64,000 nucleotides of DNA from Pseudosporangium ferrugineum (GCF_003002065.1 NZ_PVZG01000012.1:1-64000), one strand, 5' to 3'; positions 15,590 through 27,257 are shown, counted from the stretch's first letter. The notes: generated by a model not told the origin, from the sequence alone. A program made the numbers and translations.

Positions 15590-16957
15590 TCAGCGTCCGC
15601 CGACCGACAGGTACCGGTAACCCAGCTTCGTGAGCCGGTCGCGGTCCAGCGTGTGCCGGCCGTCCAGGATGACGGGGGTACGCATGAGCGACGCGAGCTT
15701 GCCCCAGTCGAGGTCGAGATACTGCTTCCACTCGGTGACGAGCACCACCGCGTCGCTGTCGTCGAACACGTCCTCGACGTCCCCGGTCAGGTGCTCGGCG
15801 AGCTCCGGCTGCTCCAGGCGGAACCGCTCGGCGGCGACCGGGTCGTGCAGCCGGATCCGGGCGCCGCGCTCGGCCAGCATCCGGGCGATGTCCAGGGCCG
15901 GGGCGTCGCGCAGGTCGTCGGTGTCGGGCTTGAAGGCCAGCCCGAGCAGCCCGATCCGGCGGCCCTTGAGGATGCGCAGCTCCTCCAGCAGGCGGTCCAC
16001 CACGAGGCGGCGCTGCAGCTGGTTGACCGTCCGGGCGGCGGTCACGATCGGCATCTCGTGGTGGTACTCGGCGCCGGTGGCGATCAGGGCGGCGGTGTCC
16101 TTGCCGAAGCACGAGCCGCCCCAGCCGATGCCGGGCTGCAGGAACCGCGGCCCGATCCGGGTGTCCAGGCCGATGCCCCGGGTGACCTGGCTGATGTCGG
16201 CGCCGACCCGGCCGGCGAGCTGCCCGATCTCGTTCGCGAAGCTGATCTTGAGGGCCAGGAAGGCGTTGGCCGCGTACTTGATCAGCTCCGCCGAGGCCAG
16301 GTCGGTGGAGACCATCGGCACGGCGCCGAGGCCGGCCGGGCGCGGCAGGTACGTCGGCGGGGTGAAGGTCTGGTTCAGCAGCGTGCGGTAGAGGCGGTTC
16401 AGCACGTCGAGGCTGCGCGGGTTGTCCGAGCCGACCACGACCCGGTCGGGGTAGAGGGTGTCCTGGATCGCGGCACCCTGGCGCAGGAATTCCGGGTTCG
16501 ACGCGACCGAGAACTCGCCGTCGCTGCGCCGCTCGTGCGTACGCTCGAACGACTCCCGCAGGATCGAGTCCACCCAGTTGCTGCTCCCGATCGGCACCGT
16601 GGACTTGTTCACCACCACGGTGAACTCGCCGCTGATGTGACGGCCGACACTCTCCGCCGCCGACCGCAGGTAGCGCAGGTCCGGGTTGCCGTCCGGGAGC
16701 GACGGGGTCTGCACGGCGATGAACACGACGTCGGCATCCGGCACCGCCTCGGCGTAGTCGGTGGTGAACGTCAGGCGGTCCGCGGCGTCGGCGAGCAGCG
16801 CGTCCATATGCGGCTCGTAGATCGGCGAGCGGCCGCCGCTGAGCAGGTCGACCTTCGCCCGGTCGAGGTCGACGCAGGTGACGTCGTGGCCGAGAAACGC
16901 CAGGCTGACACCGGTGGTGAGACCCACGTAGCCGGTTCCGACGACGCACACCCTCAT
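15590..16957 (-). CDS. ugd: UDP-glucose/GDP-mannose dehydrogenase family protein (UDP-glucose 6-dehydrogenase)
   Basis: A 455-residue NAD-dependent enzyme that oxidises UDP-glucose to UDP-glucuronate for surface polysaccharides. The N terminus MRVCVVGTGYVGLTTGVSLA is the Rossmann loop GxGxxG. VPIGSSN and NPEFLRQGAAIQD follow; the catalytic cysteine is in GIGWGGSCFGKDT (about residues 255-267), and the lysine in IKYAANAFLALKISFANEI is the second catalytic element. LAFKPDTDDLRDAP opens the C-terminal UDP-binding domain. ATG 16957 has GAGGGAG upstream. It is divergent from a GGDEF protein with 89 bases between, so the two may share control of exopolysaccharide formation. No glycosyltransferase is adjacent. 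Confidence 0.92.
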   Translation of the reverse strand: MRVCVVGTGYVGLTTGVSLAFLGHDVTCVDLDRAKVDLLSGGRSPIYEPHMDALLADAADRLTFTTDYAEAVPDADVVFIAVQTPSLPDGNPDLRYLRSAAESVGRHISGEFTVVVNKSTVPIGSSNWVDSILRESFERTHERRSDGEFSVASNPEFLRQGAAIQDTLYPDRVVVGSDNPRSLDVLNRLYRTLLNQTFTPPTYLPRPAGLGAVPMVSTDLASAELIKYAANAFLALKISFANEIGQLAGRVGADISQVTRGIGLDTRIGPRFLQPGIGWGGSCFGKDTAALIATGAEYHHEMPIVTAARTVNQLQRRLVVDRLLEELRILKGRRIGLLGLAFKPDTDDLRDAPALDIARMLAERGARIRLHDPVAAERFRLEQPELAEHLTGDVEDVFDDSDAVVLVTEWKQYLDLDWGKLASLMRTPVILDGRHTLDRDRLTKLGYRYLSVGGR

Positions 16958-17046
16958 GTCCGTACTCCCTCTCGCGGCGGTGCCCGGCGCGCATACCCGG
17001 ACCACCGAACGGTAATCCGTCGTGTCGCGTACCACGTCCCCCCGGG

Positions 17047-18603
17047 ATGCTCAGGCGCGTCGCCGGCCTGCCGAATCTTGCGTCCGTGACCCTGCGCAGC
17101 GCGACGCGTGCCTCCGGTGGCGATCTCATCGCCGGTGCGCTGCTGCCCGCCCTCGACGAGCAGGCCCAGCTCCTGGCCGACCTGGTCGAGGTCATGGCCC
17201 GCGACATCCCCTCGCTGGACCACATCCTCGCCATCGTCGACCGGCGGCTGAGCGGGTCGTGCGGCATGACCGCGGCCACGGTGTTCACCCTCGACCCCGA
17301 CGACGGCAGCCTGCGCCCCGCCGCCACCCGGGGCCCCGCCGCCGCCGACGACCTGCGCGTCGCCGGGCGGGTGTTCCGCGTCTCGGCCGGCGCTCCCCCG
17401 GTGCGGGCGGGCGACCGTACGGCCGTACGGCTGCGCATCGGCGGCCAGACCGTCGGCGTCCTCGTGCTCACCGGCACCGACCTCGACCGCCTGCGCCCGG
17501 AGACCGCGGCCGGCACCGCCCTCCAGGTCGCCGCGACGTTGCAGGTCCTCGCGGCTGAGGTGCACCGGCAGTACACCGCGCACGCCACCGCCACCATCCG
17601 CAAGCTGTTCGAGGAGGGCGCGACCGCCACCTCCGTGGAGGCCGCCGGCCAGCTCCTCGCCAAGGCCACCGGCGAGGCGTTCCGCACCGAGCGGGCCGCC
17701 GTGCACCTGGTCGGCCCGGACGGCACCATCCGGTACGCCGTCGGCGTCGGCCTCACCGACGAGATGGGCGAGGAGCTGCGCCGCAACCTCGTCGGCCGGT
17801 CCGCCCAGGACTCGCCGGTCTGGAAGATCATGCAGGAGATCGACGGGCCGGTCCTGGTGCCGGACGCGCGCACCAGCGACGTCCGCCCCGGCGGTTTCGT
17901 CGAGACCCTGCGGCTGCGCTCGTTCCTGGCCATGCCGCTGATGTCGGCGTCCGGCCCGGTCGGCGTCGTGCTCTGCGGCGACTCCCGGCCCCGCGAGTGG
18001 ACCGGCCGCGACCACGCCCTCGCCCGGCAGGTGGCGATGGAGGGCGCCCTCATCGTCGACGGCGCCCGGCTGCGCCAGGCCGAGCAGCAGCACGTCGCCG
18101 AGCTGACCCGGCAGGCGTACCACGACGCGCTCACCGGGCTGCCGAACCGCTCGCACCTGATGGAGCGGGCGGAGCGCGAGGTGGAGATCGCGACGGCGAC
18201 CGGCGGGCGGATCGCCCTGCTGCTGCTCGACCTCGACGGCTTCAAGCGGGTGAACGACACCGTCGGCCACCACGCCGGCGACGCCCTGCTCCAGACGGTC
18301 GGGCTGCGGCTGCAGACCGCGCTGCGCGATCACGACGTGGTCGCGCGCCTGGGCGGGGACGAATTCGCCGTCCTGCTGACCCGCAACCCCGACGGCGAGT
18401 CGGCGGCGGCCATCGCCGGGCGCATCCACGCCCGGCTGAGCAGGCCGTACGACATCGAGGGCCGCCGGGTGACCGTCGGCGCCAGCATCGGCATCGCCCT
18501 GTTCCCGGCCGACGCCGACGACATGGCCGGCCTCATGCGCAACGCCGACGCGGCCATGTACCGCGCCAAGCGCTCCGGCGGCGGGGTCCTCCCGGCCGGC
18601 TGA
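17047..18603 (+). CDS. GAF-GAF-GGDEF diguanylate cyclase
   Basis: A 518-residue cytoplasmic cyclase making c-di-GMP. Two GAF-like sensor domains occupy about residues 40-165 and 185-345, followed by a GGDEF domain (350-518). The active-site loop is RLGGDEFAVL (about 434-443), and RDHD lies exactly five residues before GGDEF, an RxxD I-site that should give product inhibition. DALTGLPNRSHL and DLDGFKRVNDTVGH are the other standard motifs. No membrane segment is seen. The exact start is uncertain: ATG 17047 is used, but GTG 17086 is possible and neither has a good ribosome-binding site. It is divergent from the UDP-glucose dehydrogenase gene. Confidence 0.9.
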   Translation: MLRRVAGLPNLASVTLRSATRASGGDLIAGALLPALDEQAQLLADLVEVMARDIPSLDHILAIVDRRLSGSCGMTAATVFTLDPDDGSLRPAATRGPAAADDLRVAGRVFRVSAGAPPVRAGDRTAVRLRIGGQTVGVLVLTGTDLDRLRPETAAGTALQVAATLQVLAAEVHRQYTAHATATIRKLFEEGATATSVEAAGQLLAKATGEAFRTERAAVHLVGPDGTIRYAVGVGLTDEMGEELRRNLVGRSAQDSPVWKIMQEIDGPVLVPDARTSDVRPGGFVETLRLRSFLAMPLMSASGPVGVVLCGDSRPREWTGRDHALARQVAMEGALIVDGARLRQAEQQHVAELTRQAYHDALTGLPNRSHLMERAEREVEIATATGGRIALLLLDLDGFKRVNDTVGHHAGDALLQTVGLRLQTALRDHDVVARLGGDEFAVLLTRNPDGESAAAIAGRIHARLSRPYDIEGRRVTVGASIGIALFPADADDMAGLMRNADAAMYRAKRSGGGVLPAG

Positions 18604-18638
18604 CCGTTAAGCTCACCGCAGACCGCTAGGGAGGTCCG

Positions 18639-19364
18639 ATGGAGCCGATCCGGGTGACCGTCTGGGGCGAGAACCGCCACGAGCAGCGCGAGGAGCACGT
18701 CCGCCGGATCTACCCGGAGGGCATGCACGCCGCCGTCGCGGCCGGGATCCGCGAACATCTGGACTGCGTCGTGCGTACGGCCACGCTCGACGAGCCGGAG
18801 CACGGGCTGACCGAGGACGTCCTCGCCGCCACCGACGTGCTGACCTGGTGGGGCCACGCGGCGCACGGCGAGGTCGCGGACGAGGTCGCCGAGCGCGTAC
18901 GCCGCCACGTGCTGTCCGGTATGGGGCTGATCGTCCTGCACTCCGGCCACCTGTCGAAGGTGTTCACCGGCTTGATGGGCACGACGTGCACCCTGCGCTG
19001 GCGCAACGCCCACGACCGCGAGCTGATCTGGACCGTCGACCCGGCCCATCCGATCACGGCGGGCGTGCCGCAGCCCGTGGTCATCGACGAGGACGAGATG
19101 TACGGCGAGTTCTTCGACGTCCCGCCCCCGGACGAGCTCGTCCTGATCAGCTCGTTCAGCGGCGGCGAGGTGTTCCGCAGCGGCTGCACCTGGCGGCGCG
19201 GGCACGGCCGGGTGTTCTACTTCCGCCCCGGCGACCAGGACTATCCGACGTACCACCACCCGGACGTCCGCCGGATCATCGCCAACGGGGTCCGCTGGGC
19301 CCGCCCCGTACGCCCGGAGCGCACGCTGCCGGCCCTGCGCCGGCACGAGACCGGGGAGTTCTAG
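18639..19364 (+). CDS. ThuA domain protein
   Basis: A 241-residue protein of the ThuA/trehalose-utilisation family, a class I glutamine-amidotransferase-like fold. VTVWGENRHEQREEHVRRIYPEGMH at the start and DVLTWWGHAAHGEV, GLIVLHSGHLSKVF and RGHGRVFYFRPGDQDYPTYHHP are family signatures. GGGAGG lies six bases before the ATG. The following oxidoreductase gene starts on the last base of the stop codon, so the pair is coupled; ThuA proteins commonly accompany Gfo/Idh/MocA oxidoreductases (thuAB in rhizobia), where the pair processes 3-keto-disaccharides. The substrate here is not known. Confidence 0.9.
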   Translation: MEPIRVTVWGENRHEQREEHVRRIYPEGMHAAVAAGIREHLDCVVRTATLDEPEHGLTEDVLAATDVLTWWGHAAHGEVADEVAERVRRHVLSGMGLIVLHSGHLSKVFTGLMGTTCTLRWRNAHDRELIWTVDPAHPITAGVPQPVVIDEDEMYGEFFDVPPPDELVLISSFSGGEVFRSGCTWRRGHGRVFYFRPGDQDYPTYHHPDVRRIIANGVRWARPVRPERTLPALRRHETGEF

Positions 19365-20407
19365 TGCCGCTGCGCGTCGTCCAGGCCGGGGCGGGCGCGA
19401 TGGGCCGGGCCTGGCTGGCCGCCGTCGCCGCCGACCCGGCCGTGGAGCTCGCCGGCGTGGTGGACCTCGACCTGGACGCGGCGCGGGCCGCGGCTCCCGG
19501 CGTACCCGTGGGCACGGACGTGGTGACGGTCGCGGAGCGCACCGGCGCCGAGGCGGTGATCGACGTGACCGTCCCCGCGGCCCACCATCCGGTGACCGCC
19601 GCCGCCCTGGCGGCCGGCCTGCCCGTCCTCGGCGAGAAGCCGGCCGCGGACACGGTCGCCCGCGCGTTGTCGCTGGCCGCGGCGTCGGAGGTGGCCGGGA
19701 AGCTGTTCATGGTCAGCCAGTCCCGGCGGTGGAACCCGCGGCTGGCCCGGCTGCGCGAGACGGCGGCCGGGCTCGGCACCCTCGCCTTCGCCGCCACGGA
19801 CTTCTTCCGGGCCCCACGCTTCGGCGGCTTCCGCGAGCGGATGGCCCAGCCGCTGCTCGTCGACATGGCCATCCACGCCTTCGACGCGGCCCGCTACCTG
19901 CTGGCCGCCGACCCGGTCGAGGTCTCCTGCCGCACCTGGAACCCCGCCTGGAGCTGGTACGACGGCGACGCCTGCGCGGCGGCCACCTTCGAGATGACCG
20001 GCGGCGCCCGGTACGTCTACCACGGCAGCTGGTGCGCGCCCGGGGCCGACACCTCGTGGAACGGCACGTGGCGCATCACCGGCGAGCACGGCACCGCCTC
20101 CTGGGACGGCGACACCGACCCGCCCGGCCCGCCGCCCGCTCCCGGCCCGGAGGGGATCGCCGCGGCGCTGGACGCCTTCGCCCGCGCACTGCGGACGGGC
20201 GTCGCGCCGATGGGCGAGATCCACGAGAACGTGCTCAGCCTCGCCATGGTCGAGGCCGCCGTCACGTCCAGCGACCGCGGCCGTCCGGTGCTGATCGACG
20301 ACGTGCTGCGGGACGCCCACCGCCGGGCGCTGACCGACGAGCGGGACCCGGCCGTCCGCGCCACGCTCGCCGCCTGGCCCGACGTCCGCACCCACCTGCG
20401 CCGCTGA
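19364..20407 (+). CDS. Gfo/Idh/MocA-family oxidoreductase
   Basis: A 347-residue NAD(P)-dependent sugar oxidoreductase. LRVVQAGAGAMGRAWLAAV is the Rossmann loop; LGEKPAAD carries the conserved EKP lysine (about residues 93-96); DMAIHAFDAARYLL supplies the family's xxxHxxD catalytic pair. The GTG start uses the last G of the ThuA stop TAG (one-base overlap), so translation is coupled. It is best seen as the partner of ThuA in oxidation or epimerisation of a sugar. The gene ends nine bases from the convergent phosphodiesterase gene. Confidence 0.9.
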   Translation: MPLRVVQAGAGAMGRAWLAAVAADPAVELAGVVDLDLDAARAAAPGVPVGTDVVTVAERTGAEAVIDVTVPAAHHPVTAAALAAGLPVLGEKPAADTVARALSLAAASEVAGKLFMVSQSRRWNPRLARLRETAAGLGTLAFAATDFFRAPRFGGFRERMAQPLLVDMAIHAFDAARYLLAADPVEVSCRTWNPAWSWYDGDACAAATFEMTGGARYVYHGSWCAPGADTSWNGTWRITGEHGTASWDGDTDPPGPPPAPGPEGIAAALDAFARALRTGVAPMGEIHENVLSLAMVEAAVTSSDRGRPVLIDDVLRDAHRRALTDERDPAVRATLAAWPDVRTHLRR

Positions 20408-20416
20408 CCCCCGCCC

Positions 20417-21517
20417 TCAGGCCGGGACGTGGGCGAGTTGCCGGGCCAGGACGCCGATGTCGGCCTGGTCGGTGAAGAGACCGTCGATTCCCGTACGCAG
20501 GAAGGCGATCTGCTCGTCGATCGCGCGCCCGTACCCGGCCGGATCGGCGCCCACCCGGTGGTCCGCCGGCAGGAACTGGTTCTCGGCGCGGAACGTGTAC
20601 GGCATGACCTTCAGCCCGGCGGCGTGCGCGTCGGCGACGAGGCGGGTCGGCGTGCCGAGCGTGTCGTCGGGGCGGCGCGGGATGATCTGGCCCTTGTCCG
20701 GCCCGATCGCGGCGGCGTACCGGGCGAGCTGCCTCAGGCCGGACGGCGTCAGGTAGTCGGCGTAGGACCGGGGGTCGCCGAACGGCCCGCCGGTCGCACC
20801 GGTCAGGAACACCAGCGGCACGCGCAGCCGGTGATCGTCGTGCAGGGCGCGGAGGTTGCCCGCCTCGAACGACTGCACGAACACCTTGGCGTCACGGCGG
20901 TCCAGCCGGTGCCCGCGCAGCGCTTTCACCAGCGGCGTCTCCAGCTCGAGCCCGAGACCACGGAAGTACGTCGGGTGCTTGGTCTCCGGGTACACGCCGA
21001 TCTCGCGGTCCAGCTCGTGCGACAGCCGCTCGCGCAACCGCAGGATCTCCTCGAACGTCGGCACCTCGAACCGTCCGTCGTAGAGGGTGTTGTGCTGGCG
21101 TACCTGAGGGATCCGCTCGGTGGCCCGCAGCGTCTTGAGCTCGGCGAGGGTGAAATCGTGGGTGAACCACCCGGTGACGCTCACCCCGTCGAGCACCACG
21201 GTGCGCCGCCGCGCCGCGAACTCCGGCCGCGACGCCACGTCGGTGGTGCCGCCGATCTCGGGCTCGTGCCGGGCGACGAGCACGTGGTCCTTCGTCGCGA
21301 CCAGGTCCGGCTCGAGGTAGTCGGCACCCATCCGCGCGGCCAGCTCGTACGACGCCAGCGTGTGCTCGGGGCGGTAGCCGGACGCGCCCCGGTGCCCGAT
21401 GACCAGCGACGACCGCCCGCCGGGCGACGCCTGCGCGGGGGCGCCGGTCGCGCCGAGCACGGCGGGTGCCCCGGCCGCCAGCGCGCCGATCCGCAACACC
21501 TGTCGGCGATCCGCCAC
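20417..21517 (-). CDS. Exported glycerophosphodiester phosphodiesterase
   Basis: A 366-residue protein. The N terminus DRRQVLRIGALAAGAPAVLG is a twin-arginine export signal. The mature part is a GDPD TIM barrel: IGHRGASGYRPEHTLASYELA (catalytic HRG and E), DYLEPDLVATKD (metal ligands), YPETKHP, and DGLFTD near the C terminus. It hydrolyses glycerophosphodiesters to sn-glycerol 3-phosphate and an alcohol outside the membrane. GTG 21517 has GGAGG upstream, better than the longer frame. Glycerol genes lie 6 kb away but are not in the same unit. Length exceeds the usual 250 residues because of an insertion before the last barrel strands, as in the GlpQ-like group. Confidence 0.92.
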   Translation of the reverse strand: MADRRQVLRIGALAAGAPAVLGATGAPAQASPGGRSSLVIGHRGASGYRPEHTLASYELAARMGADYLEPDLVATKDHVLVARHEPEIGGTTDVASRPEFAARRRTVVLDGVSVTGWFTHDFTLAELKTLRATERIPQVRQHNTLYDGRFEVPTFEEILRLRERLSHELDREIGVYPETKHPTYFRGLGLELETPLVKALRGHRLDRRDAKVFVQSFEAGNLRALHDDHRLRVPLVFLTGATGGPFGDPRSYADYLTPSGLRQLARYAAAIGPDKGQIIPRRPDDTLGTPTRLVADAHAAGLKVMPYTFRAENQFLPADHRVGADPAGYGRAIDEQIAFLRTGIDGLFTDQADIGVLARQLAHVPA

Positions 21518-21727
21518 GATTCCTCCACGGGCCCGGCCGGCGACGGTCGCCGGACTTCCCCCGGCAGGAGTCCAGGCGATCACCGCGACGCCCCGGCGAA
21601 GTCGCCGTGACCGCCCGGGAAACGCCGCCCGAAAGGATCACCGCAGCGGCGGCGAGGCCGGTCGGCACGTGTACGGACGCCCGTTCCGGGGAATGACATC
21701 GGTCAGAGATACCTGTCCGTTCATCCC
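21518..21727. other. Intergenic region
   Basis: About 200 bases hold the upstream region of the phosphodiesterase gene (minus). No gene with convincing start signal or codon pattern was found. Confidence 0.3.
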
Positions 21728-21757
21728 TTGAGGCGTGTTTCGTGGGCGGCTTAGGGT
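21728..21757 (+). promoter_or_regulatory. Likely promoter: -35 TTGAGG, 18-base spacer, -10 TAGGGT
   Basis: TTGAGG (21728-21733) and TAGGGT (21752-21757) have an 18-base spacing and lie 46 bases before the ATG of the 217-residue unknown protein, with GGAGAGA as ribosome-binding site between. The form is normal for a housekeeping actinobacterial promoter. Confidence 0.5.
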
Positions 21758-21802
21758 GGTGATCCGAACGCTCACTGTGAAAAGCCTGCGTGGAGAGACA
21801 CC

Positions 21803-22456
21803 ATGGGATTTCTCGAGCGTCGCGCCGAGCAGCATCGGCAACCGTCCCGCCCCGGCGACCGGTACCGGACCCGGCAGGGCTCCAACGAGCCGCTCTTCGG
21901 CGCGGCCCGCCGCGCCAACCCCCACCCGGTCGGCCTGCCGCCCGCCACCCCTCCTGACGCGCCCGCCACACCGCCACAGGCGCCCGCTTCCCCCGCGCCT
22001 GTGAGCGGCCCGCCGGTCGTGCCGGCGCGCACGGACCCGAGCGTGCTGCTCGGCCGTACCGTCCTCGAGGCCCGGGTGCAGGACATCCTCCGGGAGTACG
22101 GCCTCGTCCCGCCCGCCGGCACCGGGCCGTCGCGCGTGTACCTCGCCCGCGAGTCCGGGGTGGAGCTCGCCGCCGACCTGCACGGCATGATCACCACGGT
22201 GTTCCTGCACTTCCACGGCGACGACGACTTCGCGCCCTACACCGGGGAGATCCCGGGCGGCGCCGGCCGGGTGCCGCGCCGGGCCGGGCTGTGGGCGTCC
22301 CTGGGCCACCCGGGCGGGTCGGGTGACCCGTACCGCGACCGCTACCTGGGCGACTACGGCCCCTGGGACAAGTGGGCGCTCGACGGCTTCCACCTGCACG
22401 CCCAGTACGCCGACGACGGCGAGACCCTCACCCGCGCCACCCTCACGCTCGGGTAG
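21803..22456 (+). CDS. Hypothetical protein, Pro/Ala-rich N terminus and small alpha/beta domain
   Basis: A 217-residue cytoplasmic protein I do not recognise. Residues 1-80 are polar and low-complexity (RRAEQHRQPSRPGDRYR, then PPATPPDAPATPPQAPASP). Residues 85-217 look folded: an N-terminal helix (VLEARVQDILREYGL), then strands around RVYLARESGVELAADL and ITTVFLHFHGDD, ending FHLHAQYADDGETLTRATLTL. The strand pattern recalls small immunity-type proteins but I would not assign it. GGAGAGA precedes the ATG and a good promoter lies upstream. Its 3' end overlaps the convergent GntR gene by 14 bases. Confidence 0.7.
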   Translation: MGFLERRAEQHRQPSRPGDRYRTRQGSNEPLFGAARRANPHPVGLPPATPPDAPATPPQAPASPAPVSGPPVVPARTDPSVLLGRTVLEARVQDILREYGLVPPAGTGPSRVYLARESGVELAADLHGMITTVFLHFHGDDDFAPYTGEIPGGAGRVPRRAGLWASLGHPGGSGDPYRDRYLGDYGPWDKWALDGFHLHAQYADDGETLTRATLTLG

Positions 22457-23096
22457 CCCGCAGAATCTCCACGGTCAGCGACACGTGCCGGTCGAGCAGC
22501 GCGGCGGCCGTGTCCGCGTCCCGGGCCAGCGCGGCCTGCTCGAGATCCCGGTGCTCGCCGAGGTGGTCACGCTCGGGACCGCGTTCGGCCGGCCAGTGGC
22601 GGGTGAGTTCGCTGGCCAGCCACAGCCGCTCGAACGTCTCCAGCAGCACCTGGTTCCCGCAGCCGTCCAGCAGCGCGCGGTGGAAGTCGTGGTGCGCCCG
22701 TGACCACTCCGGCCGTACCCCGCGATCGTCGAGCACCGGCGTACGGCTCAGCCGATGATGGGCGGCCCGCACCCGGGCCTCCCAGTCGAGGTCACCGCGG
22801 GCGATCGCCATGCGCAGCATGGCGGGTTCGACCGTACGCCGGGCCTCCGCGAGGTCCTGCCACCGCTGATCGGACCGGCTCGGCACGGCAAACCCCCGGT
22901 TGGTGAGCCGGTCGGCGAGCCCGTCCCCGACCAGCCGCACGAGCGCCTCCCGCACCACGGCAAGGCTGACGCCATGGCGGCCGGCCAGCTCCTGCGGCTT
23001 GAGCGCCGCCCCCGGGGCGAAGTCGCCGCGCAGAATCGCCTCGCGAAGGTCGGCGTACACCTGCCCGGACAGCATCTGCTTCATGACCGCCATCAT
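22443..23096 (-). CDS. GntR-family (FadR-type) transcriptional regulator
   Basis: A regulator of about 215 residues. Residues 10-75 are a winged HTH (VYADLREAILRGDFAPGAALKPQELAGRHGVSLAVVREALVRL), and the remainder is an all-helical FCD ligand domain with EAR, HHDFHRALLDGCGN and HRDLEQAALARD, which carries the usual Asp/His metal-ligand positions. Starts at 23096, 23093 and 23084 are all possible and none has a strong ribosome-binding site. It is divergent from the PEBP gene, and a perfect palindrome between them is the obvious operator. FCD regulators usually bind small organic acids; the effector is unknown. Confidence 0.88.
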   Translation of the reverse strand: MMAVMKQMLSGQVYADLREAILRGDFAPGAALKPQELAGRHGVSLAVVREALVRLVGDGLADRLTNRGFAVPSRSDQRWQDLAEARRTVEPAMLRMAIARGDLDWEARVRAAHHRLSRTPVLDDRGVRPEWSRAHHDFHRALLDGCGNQVLLETFERLWLASELTRHWPAERGPERDHLGEHRDLEQAALARDADTAAALLDRHVSLTVEILRATRA

Positions 23097-23103
23097 AGAC
23101 TAT

Positions 23104-23132
23104 TTGACAGATAATCGATTATCAGTGTTATC
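23104..23132 (+). promoter_or_regulatory. Promoter of the PEBP gene with embedded 14-base palindrome
   Basis: TTGACA at 23104-23109 is a perfect -35 hexamer. The following bases GATAATCGATTATC (23110-23123) form a perfect palindrome filling the spacer, and a weak -10 (TTATCG or GTTATC) lies at 23126-23132. The site is between divergent gntR and PEBP genes and is an A/T-rich island in G/C-rich DNA, so it is very likely the operator of the adjacent regulator. Confidence 0.65.
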
Positions 23133-23167
23133 GTCGATGGCGACACTCCGTCTGGGAAGGAACCGTC

Positions 23168-23704
23168 ATGAACGACCCGTACGCCCGCCTCCCCGAGGCG
23201 GCCACCTTCACGGTCACCAGCACCACCCTCACCGACGGCGCACCCCTCGGCGCCGCGCAGTATTCCGGCCTGTTCGGCGTACCCGGAGGCAAGGACGTCT
23301 CCCCCCAGCTCACCTGGACCGGCGCCCCCGAAGGCACGAGAAGCTATGCCGTCACCGTCTACGACCCGGACGCCCCGACCGGCTCCGGCTTCTGGCACTG
23401 GGCGGTCGCCGGCCTCCCGGCCACGACGACCTCCCTCCCGGAGAACGCCGGCGACGCCACCGGCACCGGCCTCCCGGAGGGCGCCTTCCAACTGCCCAAC
23501 GACGCCCGCCTGTCCCGCTTCGTGGGCGCGGCCCCGCCCGCCGGCCACGGCGAGCACCGCTACGTCATCACCGTGTACGCCCTCGACACGGAAGACCTCG
23601 GCGTCCCGGCGGACGGAACCCCGGCGTACCTCGGCTTCACCATGGCAAGCCACACCCTGGGCCGGGCGACCCTGACCGCGATCGGAGAAACCCCGGCGAA
23701 CTGA
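23168..23704 (+). CDS. YbhB/YbcL-family PEBP protein (Raf kinase inhibitor-like)
   Basis: A 178-residue phosphatidylethanolamine-binding-family protein. The ligand-pocket signature is VYDPDAPTGSGFWHWAVAGLP (about residues 64-84) with the earlier DVSPQLTW, and a final HTLGRATLTA strand. No signal peptide is present, so it is cytoplasmic. GGAAGGA lies eight bases before the ATG. It is alone on its transcript, controlled probably by the divergent GntR regulator, and a terminator follows. Bacterial members have no settled function; phospholipid or anion binding is the family inference. Confidence 0.92.
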   Translation: MNDPYARLPEAATFTVTSTTLTDGAPLGAAQYSGLFGVPGGKDVSPQLTWTGAPEGTRSYAVTVYDPDAPTGSGFWHWAVAGLPATTTSLPENAGDATGTGLPEGAFQLPNDARLSRFVGAAPPAGHGEHRYVITVYALDTEDLGVPADGTPAYLGFTMASHTLGRATLTAIGETPAN

Positions 23705-23713
23705 CCGACAGGA

Positions 23714-23745
23714 CCCGGCCACCATCCACCCGGACGGTGGCCGGG
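23714..23745 (+). terminator. Hairpin terminator after the PEBP gene
   Basis: CCCGGCCACC and its perfect complement GGTGGCCGGG, 12-base loop, starting ten bases after the PEBP stop codon. Confidence 0.7.
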
Positions 23746-23888
23746 CACCCCCGAAGGAGGCGCGCACGTCCGGGACGGGTAGCGCGGAACACGGCATTCA
23801 GTGCGAACGGCATCAGCACGTGAGCACGCTTCACCGCCTTACGCCGGCGATATACTCGGAAATTCCCAGGACACGCCGGAGGCGATCA

Positions 23889-24200
23889 GTGAGCACAAGG
23901 CGTCCGAATGCCGTGCCGACCCTCGCCTTCGCAGCAGCCGCAATAGCCTCGGCCGGGTTTGTCATCGCCCCACAAATGCACTCACCGACACCTGTGACGG
24001 GCCCCGCAGCGCCACCGGCGAACGGCTGCCCCGCCGATATGATGCCGCCGGCAGCTGAGGTGCACACGGCCGGCGGTGAGGTCGTGTATTCGATGGATGT
24101 CGTTGCAGGGCCCATCGATGCCCGAGCCGAAAGTCGATGCCAGCCGAAGTCTCTGCCCTCACCCCCGCCACCGGTGCCGAAGCAATCACCGTCCAGGTGA
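23889..24200 (+). CDS. Small exported or membrane-anchored protein of unknown function
   Basis: A 103-residue frame with a GTG start six bases after GGAGG. It begins STRRPNAVPTLAFAAAAIAS with a hydrophobic segment (about residues 9-30), then a Pro-rich region, one cysteine pair far apart (NGCPADMM and SRCQPKS) and a Pro/Ser-rich end. It is probably exported or tail-out. Base composition is visibly lower in G+C than the neighbours, and no family is recognised. An upstream ATG/GTG in the same frame (from 23820) is possible but lacks a ribosome-binding site. It could be a young or transferred gene, or a degraded one. Confidence 0.5.
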   Translation: MSTRRPNAVPTLAFAAAAIASAGFVIAPQMHSPTPVTGPAAPPANGCPADMMPPAAEVHTAGGEVVYSMDVVAGPIDARAESRCQPKSLPSPPPPVPKQSPSR

Positions 24201-24251
24201 TTCGAAACACGCACCGCCGAACCGAATTCCGATAAGCAGCGTTTTCGCGGG

Positions 24252-27257
<3,006 letters not shown>

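Noticed and set aside
15566..17089. Long open frames opposite the UDP-glucose dehydrogenase and similar long antisense frames elsewhere (for example 36772-40356, 24462-27272)
   Set aside because: Their translations are rich in Arg, Ala, Gly, Val, His and Asp with no domains, and they lie antisense to genes with clear motifs. High G+C DNA produces such shadows by depletion of stop codons.
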